Notes under the pieces: model-generated
Databases searched by the model: none
What the model was told of the DNA's origin: nothing
What the model saw: the letters and a program-made list of their open reading frames with translations, nothing else
Translations under genes and position numbers: made by a program
Shown here: positions 11,346 to 22,060 of the stretch, one piece after another
How positions within the stretch are numbered: position 1 is the first letter of the stretch
How the letters are laid out: the number at the start of each line of letters is the position of its first letter
Assembly (NCBI RefSeq): GCF_964656455.1
Contig: NC_135717.1
Location: 146,520,308 to 146,584,307, forward strand
Direction of reading: 5' to 3'
DNA: 64,000 nucleotides
Source: Halichoerus grypus
Lineage: Eukaryota > Chordata > Mammalia > Carnivora > Phocidae

Positions 11346-11949
11346 CAGTACCACTCAAGGATTTGTGAGTTTTATGGTTAGCTAGAATTTGAAAGGTTTT
11401 TTTTTTTAATGCAGTATTACTGTAAAGCTCACAAATACACATATGACTTTATGGAATATTATTATTAAAAACTATTATATTTTTGAAGTTAAATTTATTT
11501 TTAACAGATTAAATTCATATGTCTGAGGTCTGCTATTTCATATTTTATTATTGGGTAGTGAGTCAGTAATTGTACTCTAATCTGGGCAAATATTTATGGG
11601 AAATAAAAAACAATAGCAGAAATATTTCATATTATTATATATAAAATTCATTTAACACTTCTAAATAAGATAATAATATATGTTTATCAAGTCTGCAAAG
11701 GATTATGCATTTGAGGGCATGCTTAAAATTACATGTATACAGAAATAGAAAACATTTTGGGTTCCAGTTTCTAACACAAAATTTGAATCACTGCCTAATA
11801 AAGATGTCCAAAATGAATTTGGGACCAATATTCACAACCTTTTCTTTATAAGTGTTTTTTTTTTTAATTGATAAACAGATAAATGAACTCAGTTCTGCAC
11901 CTTTAAAATCTTATAAGTAACAAAAAATAGTTTTAGGACAAGGAATTAG

Positions 11950-12085
11950 AACATCATATGAGAAACTGAGGCTCAAGGAGACTAACATCAGACCCAGAGA
12001 CACAGAACTTTCATATGATATAACCAAGACTTGATCCCAGCTCTTCAGATTCTATGACCCCCGTACTCTCCATGTATTAACCACA
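11950..12085 (+). mobile_element. MIR SINE fragment
   Basis: Contains GAGAAACTGAGGCTCAAGGA followed by GACTTGATCCCAGCTCTTCA, the 3' half of the MIR core. Confidence 0.65.
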
Positions 12086-12141
12086 CGAAACTATTTTTTT
12101 TTCCTTTTATAAATAAACATCCTATTTTCCAGAAAGGATTT

Positions 12142-12571
12142 TTTTTTTTTTAAAGACTTTATTTAGGGCGCCTGGGTGGCTCAGTTGGTTAAGTAACTGC
12201 CTTCGGCTCAGGTCATGATCCTGGAGTCCCGGGATCGAGTCCCGCATCGGGCTCCCTGCTCGGCAGGGAGTCTGCTTCTCCCTCTGACCCTCCTCCCTCT
12301 CATGCTCTCTGTCTCTCATTCTCTCTCTCTCAAATAAATAAATAAAATCTTTAAAAAAATAAAAAAAAATAAAAAATAAATAAAAGACTTTATTTATTTA
12401 TTTGATAGAGGGAGAGACAGCACAAGCAGGGGGAGCGGCAGGCAGAGGGAGAGGGAGAAACAGACTCCCCACTGAGCAGGGAGCACAATGCAGGGCTCAA
12501 TCAAAGGACCCTGGGATCATGACCTGAGCCAAAGCCAGACGCTTAACCAACTGAAACACCTAGGCATCCCA
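12142..12571 (-). mobile_element. Can-SINE, host of a nested SINE
   Basis: A minus-strand Can-SINE runs from its T-rich tail (12142-12165) through AGACTTTATTTATTTATTTG, then GGATCATGACCTGAGCCAAA to the head at about 12570. TCCAGAAAGGATTT flanks it exactly (12128-12141 and 12572-12585), a 14-bp target duplication. It is split by another Can-SINE at 12166-12382. Confidence 0.9.
12166..12382 (+). mobile_element. Can-SINE inserted into another Can-SINE
   Basis: Full-length plus-strand copy: head GGGCGCCTGGGTGGCTCAGT, body CTTCGGCTCAGGTCATGATC, CT-rich segment, then AATAAA-containing A-rich tail. The 14-bp repeat AAAGACTTTATTTA at 12152-12165 and 12383-12396 is its target duplication inside the host SINE tail. 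The head retains tRNA-like A- and B-box character typical of this RNA polymerase III-transcribed family. Confidence 0.93.
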
Positions 12572-12585
12572 TCCAGAAAGGATTT

Positions 12586-13140
12586 AAAAAGTTACAGAAT
12601 GTGGAGATACTGAATGACTTAATTTTTTTCTTCTTTCTCATTTTATGGGCTAGGTATTCAAAATTTGATTTTTGCTACAAAAATCTCTTTCAATTGTGTG
12701 ACTGTCAGCAAGGGTAGTCCTCAGTTTTCAGGTTTATCTAAGAGCTTTTCTGGATACTACGAAGGACAGCTGAAGAGGGTGAAATAGCTACATCCTGAAA
12801 ATATCTCAGTCTGGAGAAAGAAATTCTAACATGTGTGAAACCACCAGTAAACTTTGATTTTTAGAGTAAAACACTGCTGCTTATCTTATTAGTACTGAGC
12901 ATGGAACTCAGGACAACAATTGTGCCAAGGGTTTCTTGCTGCTTTAACAGGATAATCAGAATGTGAAAAAAGTAGTGAATGCACAGAGCAATAATGGGCA
13001 ATATATAAATATGCTAGTCTTTTTCAAGAGAAAGAAATATCATTGATTTCTGGATGAGAAGAAGTTATGTGTATGGCTGATAAGGTCCAATGGTAATATT
13101 TATTAAGCAAGTTCATAGCTTATTTTATTCAATCAAAAAT
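12586..13140. other. Unassigned sequence
   Basis: No gene or clear repeat recognised. Confidence 0.5.
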
Positions 13141-13141
13141 T

Positions 13142-14880
13142 GGCATCTGTCCAAGGAGATGAAAGACCTGTACTCTGAAAACTATAAAACACTGATGACA
13201 GAAATTGAAGATGACACAAACAAATAAAAAGATATTCCATGCTCATGGATTGGAAAAGCAAATACTGTTAAAATATCCACACTACTGGAAGCAATCTACA
13301 GATTCAATGTAACCCCTACCAAAATACCAACAGCAGTTTTCACAGAACTAGAACAAATAATCTTAAAATCTGTGTAGAACCACAAAAGACCCCAAATAGC
13401 CAAAGCAATCTTGAAAAACAAAAACAAAACTGGAGGTATCATAATCCCGGATTTCAAGATATACTATATAGCTGTAGTAATCAAAACAGTAATGGTACTG
13501 GCACAAAAATAGACACATAGATGAATAGAGGAGAATAGAGCCCAGAAATAAACTCACAATTATATGGTCAATTAATCATCAACAAAGAAGGCAAGACTAT
13601 GCAATTGGAAAAAGACTGTCTCTTCAACAAATTGTTTTGGGAAAACTGGATAGTTCCATGCAAAAGAATGAAACTGGACCACTTCTTACATTGAACACAA
13701 AAATAAACTCAAAATGGATTGAGGACCTAAATGTGAGACTTGAAATCGTAAAAATCCTAGAAGAGAGCACAGACATTAACTTCTCTGACAATGGCTATAG
13801 CAACATTTTTCTAGATATATCTCTAAGGCAAGGGAAACAAAAGCAAAAATAAATAATTGGGACTACAGCAAAATAAAAAGCTCTGTACAGCAAAGGAAAT
13901 AATCAATAAAATTAAGACAACCTACTGAATGGGAGAAGATATTTGCAAATGACATATCCAATAATGGGTTAGTATCCAAAATATATAAAGAACTTATACA
14001 ACTCAATGCCAAAAAAGCAAAATAATACAATTAAAAGTGTGCAGAAGTCATGGACATTTCTCCAAAGAAGACAGATGGCCAACTGATACATGAAAAGATG
14101 CTCAACATCACTTAACATCAGAAAGATGCAAATCAAAACCACAGTGAGCTACCACCTCAGACCTTGATTCAATATGGCTAAAATCAAAAACATAAGAAAC
14201 AAGTGCTGGCAAGGATGTGGAAAAAGGAACCCTCGTGCACTATTGGTGGGAATACAAACTGGTACAGCCATTGTGGAGAACAGCAGGGAGCTTCCTCAAA
14301 AAAATTAAAAATAGAATTACCATATGATTCAGTAATTCCACTACTGGGTATTTACCCATAAAATACAAAAACACTAATTTCAAAAGACATATGTATCCCT
14401 ATGTTTATTGCAGCATTATTTACAATAGCCAAATTATGGAAGCAGCCCAAGTGTCCATCAATTGATGAGTGGATAAAGAAGATGTGGTATATATACAATG
14501 GAATATTTCTCAGCCACAAAAAAGAATGAAACCTTGCCATTTGCAACAATATGAATGGACTTAGAGAGTATAATACTAAGTGAAATAGGTCAGTCGGAGA
14601 AAGACAAATATCATATGATTTCACCCATATGTGGGATTTAAGAAACAAAACAAATGAAGAAAGAAAAAAAAAGAGACAAACCAAAAAACAGACTCTTAAC
14701 TATGGAGAACAGGTGGTTACCAAACGGGTGGTCAAGGAAGGTGAAATAGGTGATGGGGATTAAGAATACACTTATCATAGTGAGCACTGAGTAATGTACA
14801 GAATTGTTGAATCAATATATTGTACACCTAAAACTAACATAACATTGTATATTAACTATACTTGAATTAAAATAAAAGTT
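13142..14880 (+). mobile_element. 5'-truncated L1 (3' part of ORF2 plus 3' UTR)
   Basis: Sense L1 text begins with AAGACCTGTACTCTGAAAAC in the region after the RT active site of ORF2. It continues through GAGCTACCACCTCAGACCTT, TGGAAAAAGGAACCCTCGTG and GTGTCCATCAATTGATGAGT, and ends in a 3' UTR with TGTACACCTAAAACTAACAT and an A-rich end. The frame is broken repeatedly; the longest surviving piece is 71 residues at 13637-13852, containing [10 protein letters not shown]. Endonuclease and the RT catalytic motif are missing because of 5' truncation. No TSD was identified, so it is moderately old. Confidence 0.9.
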
Positions 14881-14904
14881 ATTGTCTATAAAGCTGTGGA
14901 TCAA

Positions 14905-15065
14905 AGCTGATTTGGACTCTGACTTCTGCTACATAATGGCAGTGTGTAATGAATAAATTATTTGCCCTCTTTATATCCTGATTTTCTTACCAATAAAATT
15001 CAGGTAGTAATACCCTGCCTTATAAGATTGTGATAATGATTAAATAATATGTACCTAAATGATAA
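14905..15065 (-). mobile_element. MIR SINE
   Basis: Antisense MIR core: GGACTCTGACTTCTGCTACA, then TTATTTGCCCTCTTTATATC and TAATACCCTGCCTTATAAGA followed by a TTGTGATAATGATTAAATAA ending. Confidence 0.7.
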
Positions 15066-15935
15066 GCTTATTTTTATGACTATTGGGAAATTTTTAACCA
15101 TGTGACAGGCATCGAGATCCAGTAATGAGGTGATTTCAGTAAGTGGTAAGTACCCTAAAAGTCTTAGAGGCACAAAGTGCAATAAAAAATCACAAAGAAG
15201 AATATTTAATCAATACAAGGTAGTGAGGAAAGTCTTTTAGAGCAAGTGATACTTTACCTGAGTTTTGAAGGGTGCATAGGAGTTCGACTTGCAAAACAGT
15301 GGATGTTGGGATACCAAATTGTTCACAGTAATATTAAGTAATGTTCAGTAAACGTCTGATTGATAAATATGTGAGTAAAGGATTGAATGAAGTTTTGCCT
15401 GCTGACAAAATTTCTTTTTCCTATGATAATTGTTGGAAGAAAATTATCATTGTTGGGAAAACATTTTGTATAACATAAATAGTCATATTATCAACAATCC
15501 AAATATTACCAGAATTTGATACATAGATCATTTAAATTTTTAAAACAGTTTTACTGCTATTGTGTAGTATTTTAATATATACACACAAACACATAAATTT
15601 AACAAAGCTTAGAAGGTCAGTTTTTCCAGGCAAAACATTGCTATCTTTCCAGCTTTTTGAAAGTTAGTTTAAAAAAAACCTCTTACTTAACTTTGTTTTT
15701 CTTATAATTAGAATTTTGTGGTAGGTGTATTCTAAATTTGTTTGGTACAAATGGATAAATAAATATTTACTCTTCAGACTGGTTTGCCAAGTGTCCTTTT
15801 GTGGAAAACTACAGAATCTCATAGATAAATTCTAAATTATTAAATACATCACCTCTCAAACACCGTATATCCTATCCACAATGCCTGCAGTTAAAAATAA
15901 ACAAAAACAAAACAAAACAACAACAAACACTTGTG
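15066..15935. other. Unassigned sequence
   Basis: No gene seen. A plain AT-rich stretch with an A/C-rich run (15895-15930). Confidence 0.5.
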
Positions 15936-15939
15936 GTTC

Positions 15940-16095
15940 TTTAGGATTAAAAGCAATGTAAGAGATCATGCGGTCCAAACCATCATTTCAGAGTTGAGAA
16001 AACTGAAGTTTAGAGAGATGAAGCGATTTCCTCAATAAAATACAATTAGCAACAGAAGTCAGGCCTACAGCACTTTCTTTTTCTATGTTATCTAT
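15940..16095 (+). mobile_element. MIR SINE fragment
   Basis: Contains GTTGAGAAAACTGAAGTTTA, GAGAGATGAAGCGATTTCCT and AGAAGTCAGGCCTACAGCAC in MIR order. Confidence 0.7.
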
Positions 16096-17545
16096 AAAAG
16101 TGGAAATACATAAGTTAACATGATATAGTCAAATCCCTAACTTATTTCCTTCCAGAAGTGGGGCAGAAACTGTTGGTCAACTACCCAAGGCCAATCTTCC
16201 TTTTTCCTATGCTAAACAAAACCTGAATATATTCTCTTGGCAACATATGCGGCCTGTGAGGATGAATCGTGGATGTTCTAATTACTGGTTCTCAACAGAT
16301 GGCACTGCTATTCCTCCAGGAAGTATGAAGAATGATGTTGTCTGTCATGATGATTAGCTACAGGCTTTTAGGGCTTAGGGATCATGGGACAGTCCTACAC
16401 TACAAAGATTTGCCTCATCCAAAATGCCAGTGTTGCCAACTGGAACCCTGGCTTAACTAATCATGGTGGTCTTGTCTCACGTGCCAGGAATGAGTGTACG
16501 GATGGGTATGTTATCCAGTTCAGGCCACATAAAACATAAAATGAAGTCTGTTGTAGTGATTTTCCTCCCTGATATAAAGAGGTTGTCGGGTGAAGAGAGC
16601 TCATCTTTCCTCCGGTACTCCTCCTCATCATTTTGTACATTCTCCTTACAGATTATAGTAGTTGGAGTTGAGCAGCAACCATATGATGATCAGGTCACCA
16701 ACATGATTAAAAAAAAAAAAAGTAACAAAATGATAGAGAAGAAAGGAAAGCCATTGAATCAACTCTGGGAATGCACACCTTCATATTTCTCAGTTAACAA
16801 AAAATACGTAGCTACTAAGATTAAATACTATCCATCAGAGTCTCTGTCATTTGTTCTTCAAGGCATGATGATACAGTATCTTGGGTAAATTTGGTAGTTG
16901 GAAATAAAATATGTGAATATTGTTTAGCTATTGTTAAGTCATTCTAAAGTTAATGCTAATTTCAAGGAAGCTGTATTCACTATTGATATTAGGCCACAGA
17001 ATGTTTTCATAACTCTTAAATATCACTAGGAATCTGATTGTATTATTTGTGTTTTGAGGAATATTATATGTGAAGAGAAGAAATTAGCAGATCACTAATT
17101 AAAGTATATTGTGGGAGTGAATTCATGAGTCCCCCTCCTTACTTTTATCAATGTTCTCTTGCCAAGAAAAAATATGTCTAACAGCTTTTAAAAAAAGGAA
17201 AAATATAATCTTTGAATGGTAAATAGGACATTAAATAATCTAGCAAAATAAAATAATGTAAGATTAGAAAAAAATGGAACATAATAAATGGCTTCTAGAA
17301 AACAGACAATTCAACTAATTGAGATAACAAAGATTTATAATTTGAGTTATAACCAGTTTCTTTCCCATATATTGAAAAATTTTACTAAATTTTAGAGCTA
17401 GGAAAAAAGAGACCCTCCTTTGTATTACACAGACTTTTTGCCTTATTTTTAACAATTTTTTCTTCCTATAATAGTGTTTATGGTTTATTTATCTTTCCGA
17501 TTTATTTAAGCATTCATAAATGTTGAGGGATGTCCTTGAGAGGAT
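16096..17545. other. Unassigned sequence, possibly including an ancient LTR-like remnant
   Basis: Around 16490-16600 the phrase GGTATGTTATCCAGTTCAGG followed by a Pu-rich stretch and TCTGTTGTAGTGATTTTCCT resembles MaLR-type LTR wording but is too decayed to name. A 141-codon open frame at 16463-16888 lies over it. It includes a lysine run caused by an A-tract and no domain I recognise, so I do not call it a gene. Confidence 0.4.
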
Positions 17546-18145
17546 GTGACCCCCCACTTGACCTATGAGCTATACCCCGGGCAATCAGAGGCTCCTTACC
17601 CTCTGCTCCCTGTCTTTAGAATATATGTTCCCTTGGGGCGCCTGGGTGGCTCAGTTGGTTAAGCGACTGCCTTCGGCTCAGGTCATGATCCTGGAGTCCC
17701 GGGATCGAGTCCCACATCGGGCTCCCTGCTCAGCAGGGGGTCTGCTTCTCCCTCTGCCCTCTTCCCTCTCGTGCTCTCTGTCTCTCATTCTCTCTCTCTC
17801 AAATAAATAAATAAAATCTTTAAAAAAAAAAAAAAAAAAGAATATATGTTCCCACTTGTCTCACCCACTTTCAGAAACTGCCCCAAAGACATAGCCTTGA
17901 GATAATGATGTGGTGTTGAGAACATCTGAAGGGTATACATGAATGAACCCAGTTAAGACCGCTATATAAATTTTCAAGATTTAGCAGGTGGGTGCAGAAA
18001 TCTATTCATCTTGTAGCCACCCAAAATAAGCCTCATATTTAAGTCCCCTGGCTTGTTAAACCTGCTATATAGCAATCTGGAGTGGTTATCTCTTTCTCCA
18101 TCTCTCCCTGCCCTGTGTATACAAGGGCCAGTGTACCAACCAACA
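17546..18145 (+). mobile_element. ERV 5' LTR (interrupted by a Can-SINE)
   Basis: This segment aligns with 23141-23501. Shared text includes CTATGAGCT near the start, then CAGAGGCTC, CTTGAGATAATGATGTGGT (17899-17917 against 23263-23281), GAACCCAGTTAAGACC, and AGCCACCC. A TATA-like TATATAAA lies at 17963-17970. The right end is CAACA at 18141-18145, followed within two bases by TGG, the usual first bases of a tRNA primer-binding site. The left end is uncertain by about 20 bases. The two LTRs differ at many positions and in several indels, implying an old provirus. A Can-SINE occupies 17633-17838 of this LTR only. Confidence 0.8.
17633..17838 (+). mobile_element. Can-SINE inserted in the ERV 5' LTR
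   Basis: Full-length copy with head GGGGCGCCTGGGTGGCTCAG, CT-rich 3' part, AATAAA motifs and an A tail. The 15-bp repeat AGAATATATGTTCCC at 17618-17632 and 17839-17853 is an exact target duplication. Its absence from the 3' LTR shows that it arrived after proviral integration. Confidence 0.95.
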
Positions 18146-18175
18146 ATTGGTTAGCCAACCAGGGACCAAAGAATT
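18146..18175 (+). promoter_or_regulatory. Putative tRNA primer-binding site region
   Basis: TGG at 18148-18150 follows the LTR-ending CAACA by two bases, and the next text is TTAGCCAACCAGGGA. Position and the TGG start fit a primer-binding site. The remainder does not match any one tRNA 3' end well; phenylalanine is the nearest I could compare by eye, with many mismatches. Confidence 0.45.
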
Positions 18176-18473
18176 AGGACATTAGGAAAGAGGCACCCTT
18201 GGAAGAAACCCCAAGTTGGCCATATAATTCTATGTAGGGAGGGGTTCTCAGGATAAGCCTTGGAATTTTGCTAGCCTTGGGAAAGACGCACCCCCAGGGG
18301 AAATCTTGAGTCTCCATCAACCTCTGTGTGGGGAGGAGTGGCCTGTATGTCTGATGCCTGTGGATCATCACTTGCGTATGGGGATGCCTTGAAAACACTG
18401 GCTGCTTTAATATGCTTGTTTTAGGAACCAAGCATAACACACTGCAGCAAAGAAGGAGAATGAGCAGGTACTG

Positions 18474-18715
18474 CAGTGGGCTGTCCTCTACTGTGGGCAG
18501 TTCAGCTGGTCACTGATGCCCAGCTAGAGGCTGGAGCTCAAGTTAAAAAGTTGGAAGAAGAGCTGAGATTGGAAAAGGGCATGCATTTGTTCACTACTTT
18601 GCTAGATTCAGGGCTAGCCGACCAGTTGGGAGAGTTAGATAATAAATTGGAGACTTTAGTATGCCATTTCGCAAAGCTAGGAGGACACAGCCACCTCAGA
18701 TTAAGTTTATGGTTT
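18474..18715 (+). pseudogene. Possible gag N-terminal remnant (coiled-coil)
   Basis: A plus-strand frame at 18476-18778 opens shortly after the proviral leader. Residues about 13-60 are rich in Leu, Glu and Lys with heptad-like spacing (KKLEEELRLEKG, DNKLETLVCHF), suggesting a coiled coil. Beyond about 18715 it degenerates into an Ile/Tyr-rich low-complexity end encoded by a TTTATAC repeat. Its position between the primer-binding region and pol is where gag begins, which is the only ground for calling it gag. No matrix or capsid motif and no zinc knuckle is seen. Confidence 0.35.
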
Positions 18716-18779
18716 ATTTTTATTTATACTTATATACCACTTTTTATTTATACTTATTCATACTTATACCACTTATGAC

Positions 18780-20430
18780 AAAGCCTAATTAGGATGCTAG
18801 GAGATAAAATCCCTGAAAAGGTAAAGAGAATGAAAGGAGGATGTTATGATTCACAATGAAATGGATGAAATGCCCCACACTGTCTAACCCCCAATACAAA
18901 GGAAAATTTTAAATAGCAGTTACCTTAGACTTCTGATAATAAAAAATATACCCCCAAACTCCTAGGAGACGTCTTGTATTCTTTCCCTTGAAGTTGCAAA
19001 TCTTATCATGTCTTTGGAGCATAAACACCCCAGGAGATATTAAAGACACTATCTACAGAGACTAAAGGAAAAGAGGAGAAGGCAGGCTTTTTAAAATATA
19101 GAGTGCTATGGAAGCTCCCTTGCACCACAAAGCTTTAGTCTTGCGAGTGGTATCGAATTCATGGCTAAAGTTTTGGAATAAAAGCTATGGGGTCTCTGTT
19201 TACGTTTGTCTGTATGTTTATATATGTTATTGGATACATGTTATGTATATGTGATATTTTTCTACCTCTGGAAGGTATTGCTGAAATTATTTTGCAGACA
19301 GCTCTATTTAACTGGCCTAAACAAATAAGCTTTAATATCAAAGTGTGCTTATATAACACTGAAACTTATTCTTCTTTCATCTGCTAAAAGGACAAATTTT
19401 TCTTCACTATTGGTCTGTTCTTGATGGGATTATGAAGGTCTTTCTTTATCTTTTATATAATCTGCCTGCAAAAAAAAGATTTTGTATTTTATCAAAATAA
19501 TTTCCTGTTCTTCATGTTGTTTTTATCAGGTCTTTTATTATGTAAGGAAACTTGGTCTTCTCTATTAAAAGAGCTAAGTATTTTACAACTATGTAACTTT
19601 CTGTATTTGCCTTTGAAGTCTTTAATTGTCACTTTGGTTAAATGGATAACTAAACATTGTCTCATATTGACTTATGATCCTATTTAATCCAGGGTTTAAA
19701 CTTTTTGATATTTTTGACAAACTTCCAAAATATCAAAGTCTAATGAAGTCTTGTTGCCTTTGAACTAACTTTGAGATTTTCCAGAGGGGTCCTGGAACAT
19801 ATTTTCTCTCATGAAAAAAAAATGTTGGGGCGCCTGGGTGGCTCAGTAGGTTAAGCGTTCGACTCTTGATTTTGGCTCAGGTCATGATCTCAGGGTCATG
19901 AGATGGAGCCCCACATTGGGCTTTGTGCTCAGTGGGAAGTCTGCTTGAGATTCTCTCTCTCCCTCTCCCTCTGCGTCTCCACCCCCTTGCATGCTCTCTT
20001 TCTTTCTCAAATAAATAAATAAATCTTAAAGAAAAAGAAGGAAGAAAAGATGTTGAACTAATTAGGCTTATTTGGAATGTTAAGTTGCATGGGAAACATT
20101 GTCAAGTAAGCAAAGATACTAAACTTTCTTTAGGGTATATTTACACAAAATTCCTAAAAATACAGTATTATCAGTCATAGTCTTAAAATGTATGTCATGA
20201 AAATAACCAAGTTCCCTTGTCAATTATGTTATAATGAACTCTCTTCAAATCTTGAACTATGGTCATTTTTAAATCTTTTGTCATGTATAGATAGTCATTG
20301 TTTTATTCTGATGGTTTTTCAAAAGTGTCCCTATGAAAGTGCTTCATCTTTGTGGAGATTCATAAAAAAGACGGGCAAGTATAGGTTTCTGATAACTAAG
20401 ATCAATTTGCCGCCATGTGGGAGGAATAAC
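18780..20430 (+). other. ERV internal segment without recognisable coding sequence
   Basis: AT-rich text between the possible gag start and RT. I see no capsid, nucleocapsid, protease or RT finger motifs. Either this family carries a long non-coding stretch here or gag-pro was replaced or deleted. A Can-SINE sits at 19827-20040. Short frames at 19187-19387 and 20188-20496 lack domains. Confidence 0.5.
19827..20040 (+). mobile_element. Older-subfamily Can-SINE in the ERV interior
   Basis: Head GGGGCGCCTGGGTGGCTCAG followed by TTAAGCGTTCGACTCTTGAT and GATCTCAGGGTCATGAGATG, a wording distinct from the young copies at 17.6 and 24.8 kb. It has a purine-rich tail. The flanks share an imperfect AAAA(G)ATGTTG duplication (about 19817-19826 and 20045-20055). 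Confidence 0.9.
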
Positions 20431-20438
20431 AATGAGCC

Positions 20439-20985
20439 TTTCAAGTGCTTCCCCAAGGTTACCTGCACAGTCCCACCATATGTCGTGGGATGGTAATCTG
20501 AAACCTGTTCCTGTTTTTCCCATCAGTAAAATGGGCCTATAATATTGATGATATAATGTTAACATGTAAAAGCTTGCCTCTGATGTAGGACACTCTGCAG
20601 ACTTTGTAGGATCATCTGCAAGGGAGAGGAGAGGGACAACACCCATAGAAAATTCAAGGCCCAGGCACTACTGTAGAGTTTGGGGAATCATTTTGTCAGG
20701 TAGGACATGCATTGTCTCAGAAGCTATGATTATTAATAGGCAAGCCTTATCAACCCCTTAAAATGTGAAATAAATCTAAATTTTTATAGGGATTTTGATG
20801 TTTTTGAGGATTTTTATTCCCCATCTAGCGGAGTCTCTTCATCCTTTATAGCATTTGGTAAAGATAAAGCACTATGAAATTGGGGATCAAAACAGTAAGC
20901 TATCTTTGGGAAAACAAAAATACTACTGAAGCAAATTAAAGCTCTGGGCATCTTCTAAGCATCTGAGTTATATGTGTCTGGAAGA
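20439..20985 (+). pseudogene. ERV reverse transcriptase remnant
   Basis: In one frame, CTTCCCCAAGGT (20448-20459) encodes LPQG followed by YLHSPTIC, a hallmark of retroviral RT. In the same frame NIDDIM is encoded at 20541-20558, the YxDD active-site box with its first residue changed to Asn but both Asp retained. A TGA stop at 20499-20501 separates them and further in-frame stops follow (for example TAG after the LPLM text). Downstream GGCCCAGGCACTACTG and, near 20935-20960, codons for KQIKALGI fit the RT thumb/connection. The fingers upstream of 20439 are missing. It is clearly inactive. Confidence 0.88.
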
Positions 20986-21500
20986 TTTGGGTCAGGCACT
21001 GTAGCAGAGACAACAAAAGGAGAGAGTACCCCTAGTATGGTCCCAGCCAAGCAAGGGAGAGAGAAACCTGATCTACCACCTTAGTACACAGTGCTCCTCC
21101 AAGGAGAGCCTCTCATGCAGCAGCAAGTGCAGCTGTGGGATAAACTCAGAGCAGTTTGGCTGATGATCACTCCTGAGTCCTGACCATTAACCCTTTTTAC
21201 TGACCATTGGGCTGTTCTAAAGGGATTAACCTTACGGCTTGGACGATGGGAAGCCAAAGGGTGGATGATCACAAATGGGCCCTTGTGGGGTCAGGATATG
21301 TTGTGGGGGCGGCAGATGGGTTCACCTGCAAGAGCCTGAGGCTGTTCTCACTGTCTTCCATGTCCCAGCTCAAACACTGACAAGCCCTGGCAATCACAAA
21401 GCTGATGTCCTAGCTCAATACAAAACCCTGGCAACTGAAACTTCAGTAGTTAGAGCAGATTGGGTGCAGAGTGGCCACCATTGTCCCCAGGTAGGATGGC
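20986..21500 (+). pseudogene. ERV RNase H remnant
   Basis: After the RT connection, the stretch around 21200-21310 encodes, in patches, AVLKGLTLRLGRWEAKG and then PLWGQDM. This is followed by an EPEAVLTVFHVPAQTLTSPG block at about 21330-21385 and HKADVLAQ, the region containing the last RNase H motif. The longest open piece is the frame at 21275-21556. The frame shifts more than once and the first catalytic residues are not identifiable. The fold assignment is by position and remembered family wording. Confidence 0.75.
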
Positions 21501-22060
21501 CTGTTGCCAAAGATGCCAGATTGCCCTTAAAAATACTGACATGGTTAATGCAGTAGCAGTGTGTCCTGCGTGTTCTAAACAATGTCCAAGGCAACTGCAA
21601 AGGAGTTTGAGGTCCTCCACCAGAATTCCAAACTGGTGAGGGATTGGCAAATATTAGCCTTCTCCCTCCAAGTGAGAGTTCTAAATATGCCCCGGTTTAT
21701 GTGGACATTGTAGCTAGCCTAAATCAAAGTGTCCCCTGTAACCATGTGAAGTAGGCTACCACCATTAGGGGGTTAGAGAACTGAGTACCATGTATAGGTA
21801 GCCTCATTGACTAGACAGTAATCAGAAGTCACATTCCCAAGGTCATGATATGTAAGACTGGGCAAAAGAACATGACATTTAATGGAGGTTCCATCTTTCC
21901 TATAACCTTCAAACACCTGGGTTAATAGAAAGGAAAAAAAAAAAAAATTAAAGCAGCAGATTATATTACTAACAACTAAAATTGCCCTGTCTGGGTGTCC
22001 TAAACTACTGCTCCAAGATTTAATACATTTGAGTGATCAACCTTTAGGGCCTATTGCCCC
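21500..22060 (+). pseudogene. ERV integrase remnant
   Basis: The zinc-binding region ends with CPACSKQ (about 21567-21587). GACATT at about 21704 falls where the first catalytic Asp is expected. At about 21814-21835 the text gives DSNQKSHS, where the second catalytic Asp appears replaced by Asn. At about 21859-21940 one frame gives WAKEHDI, a TAA stop, WRFHLSYN and then GLIERK, keeping the catalytic Glu. A run of A (about 21932-21944) interrupts the next helix, and codons for HLSDQPLGPIAP follow at about 22025-22055. Several stops and shifts make it inactive. Confidence 0.85.

Noticed and set aside
12166..12240. tRNA-like A and B boxes
   Set aside because: They belong to the head of a Can-SINE, a tRNA-derived retroposon; there is no intact cloverleaf, so not a tRNA gene. 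The same applies to the other SINE copies.
14352..14684. 110-codon minus-strand open frame with hydrophobic residues
   Set aside because: It is the antisense of the L1 ORF2/3' UTR at 13142-14880. Antisense L1 often gives hydrophobic pseudo-frames.
16463..16888. 141-codon plus-strand open frame
   Set aside because: No domain or family is recognised, a lysine run comes from an A-tract, and it overlaps text resembling an old LTR. No splice or promoter context supports a gene.
18476..18778. Host coiled-coil gene
   Set aside because: It lies within the provirus just after the leader and degenerates after about 80 codons; a gag remnant or chance frame is more likely.
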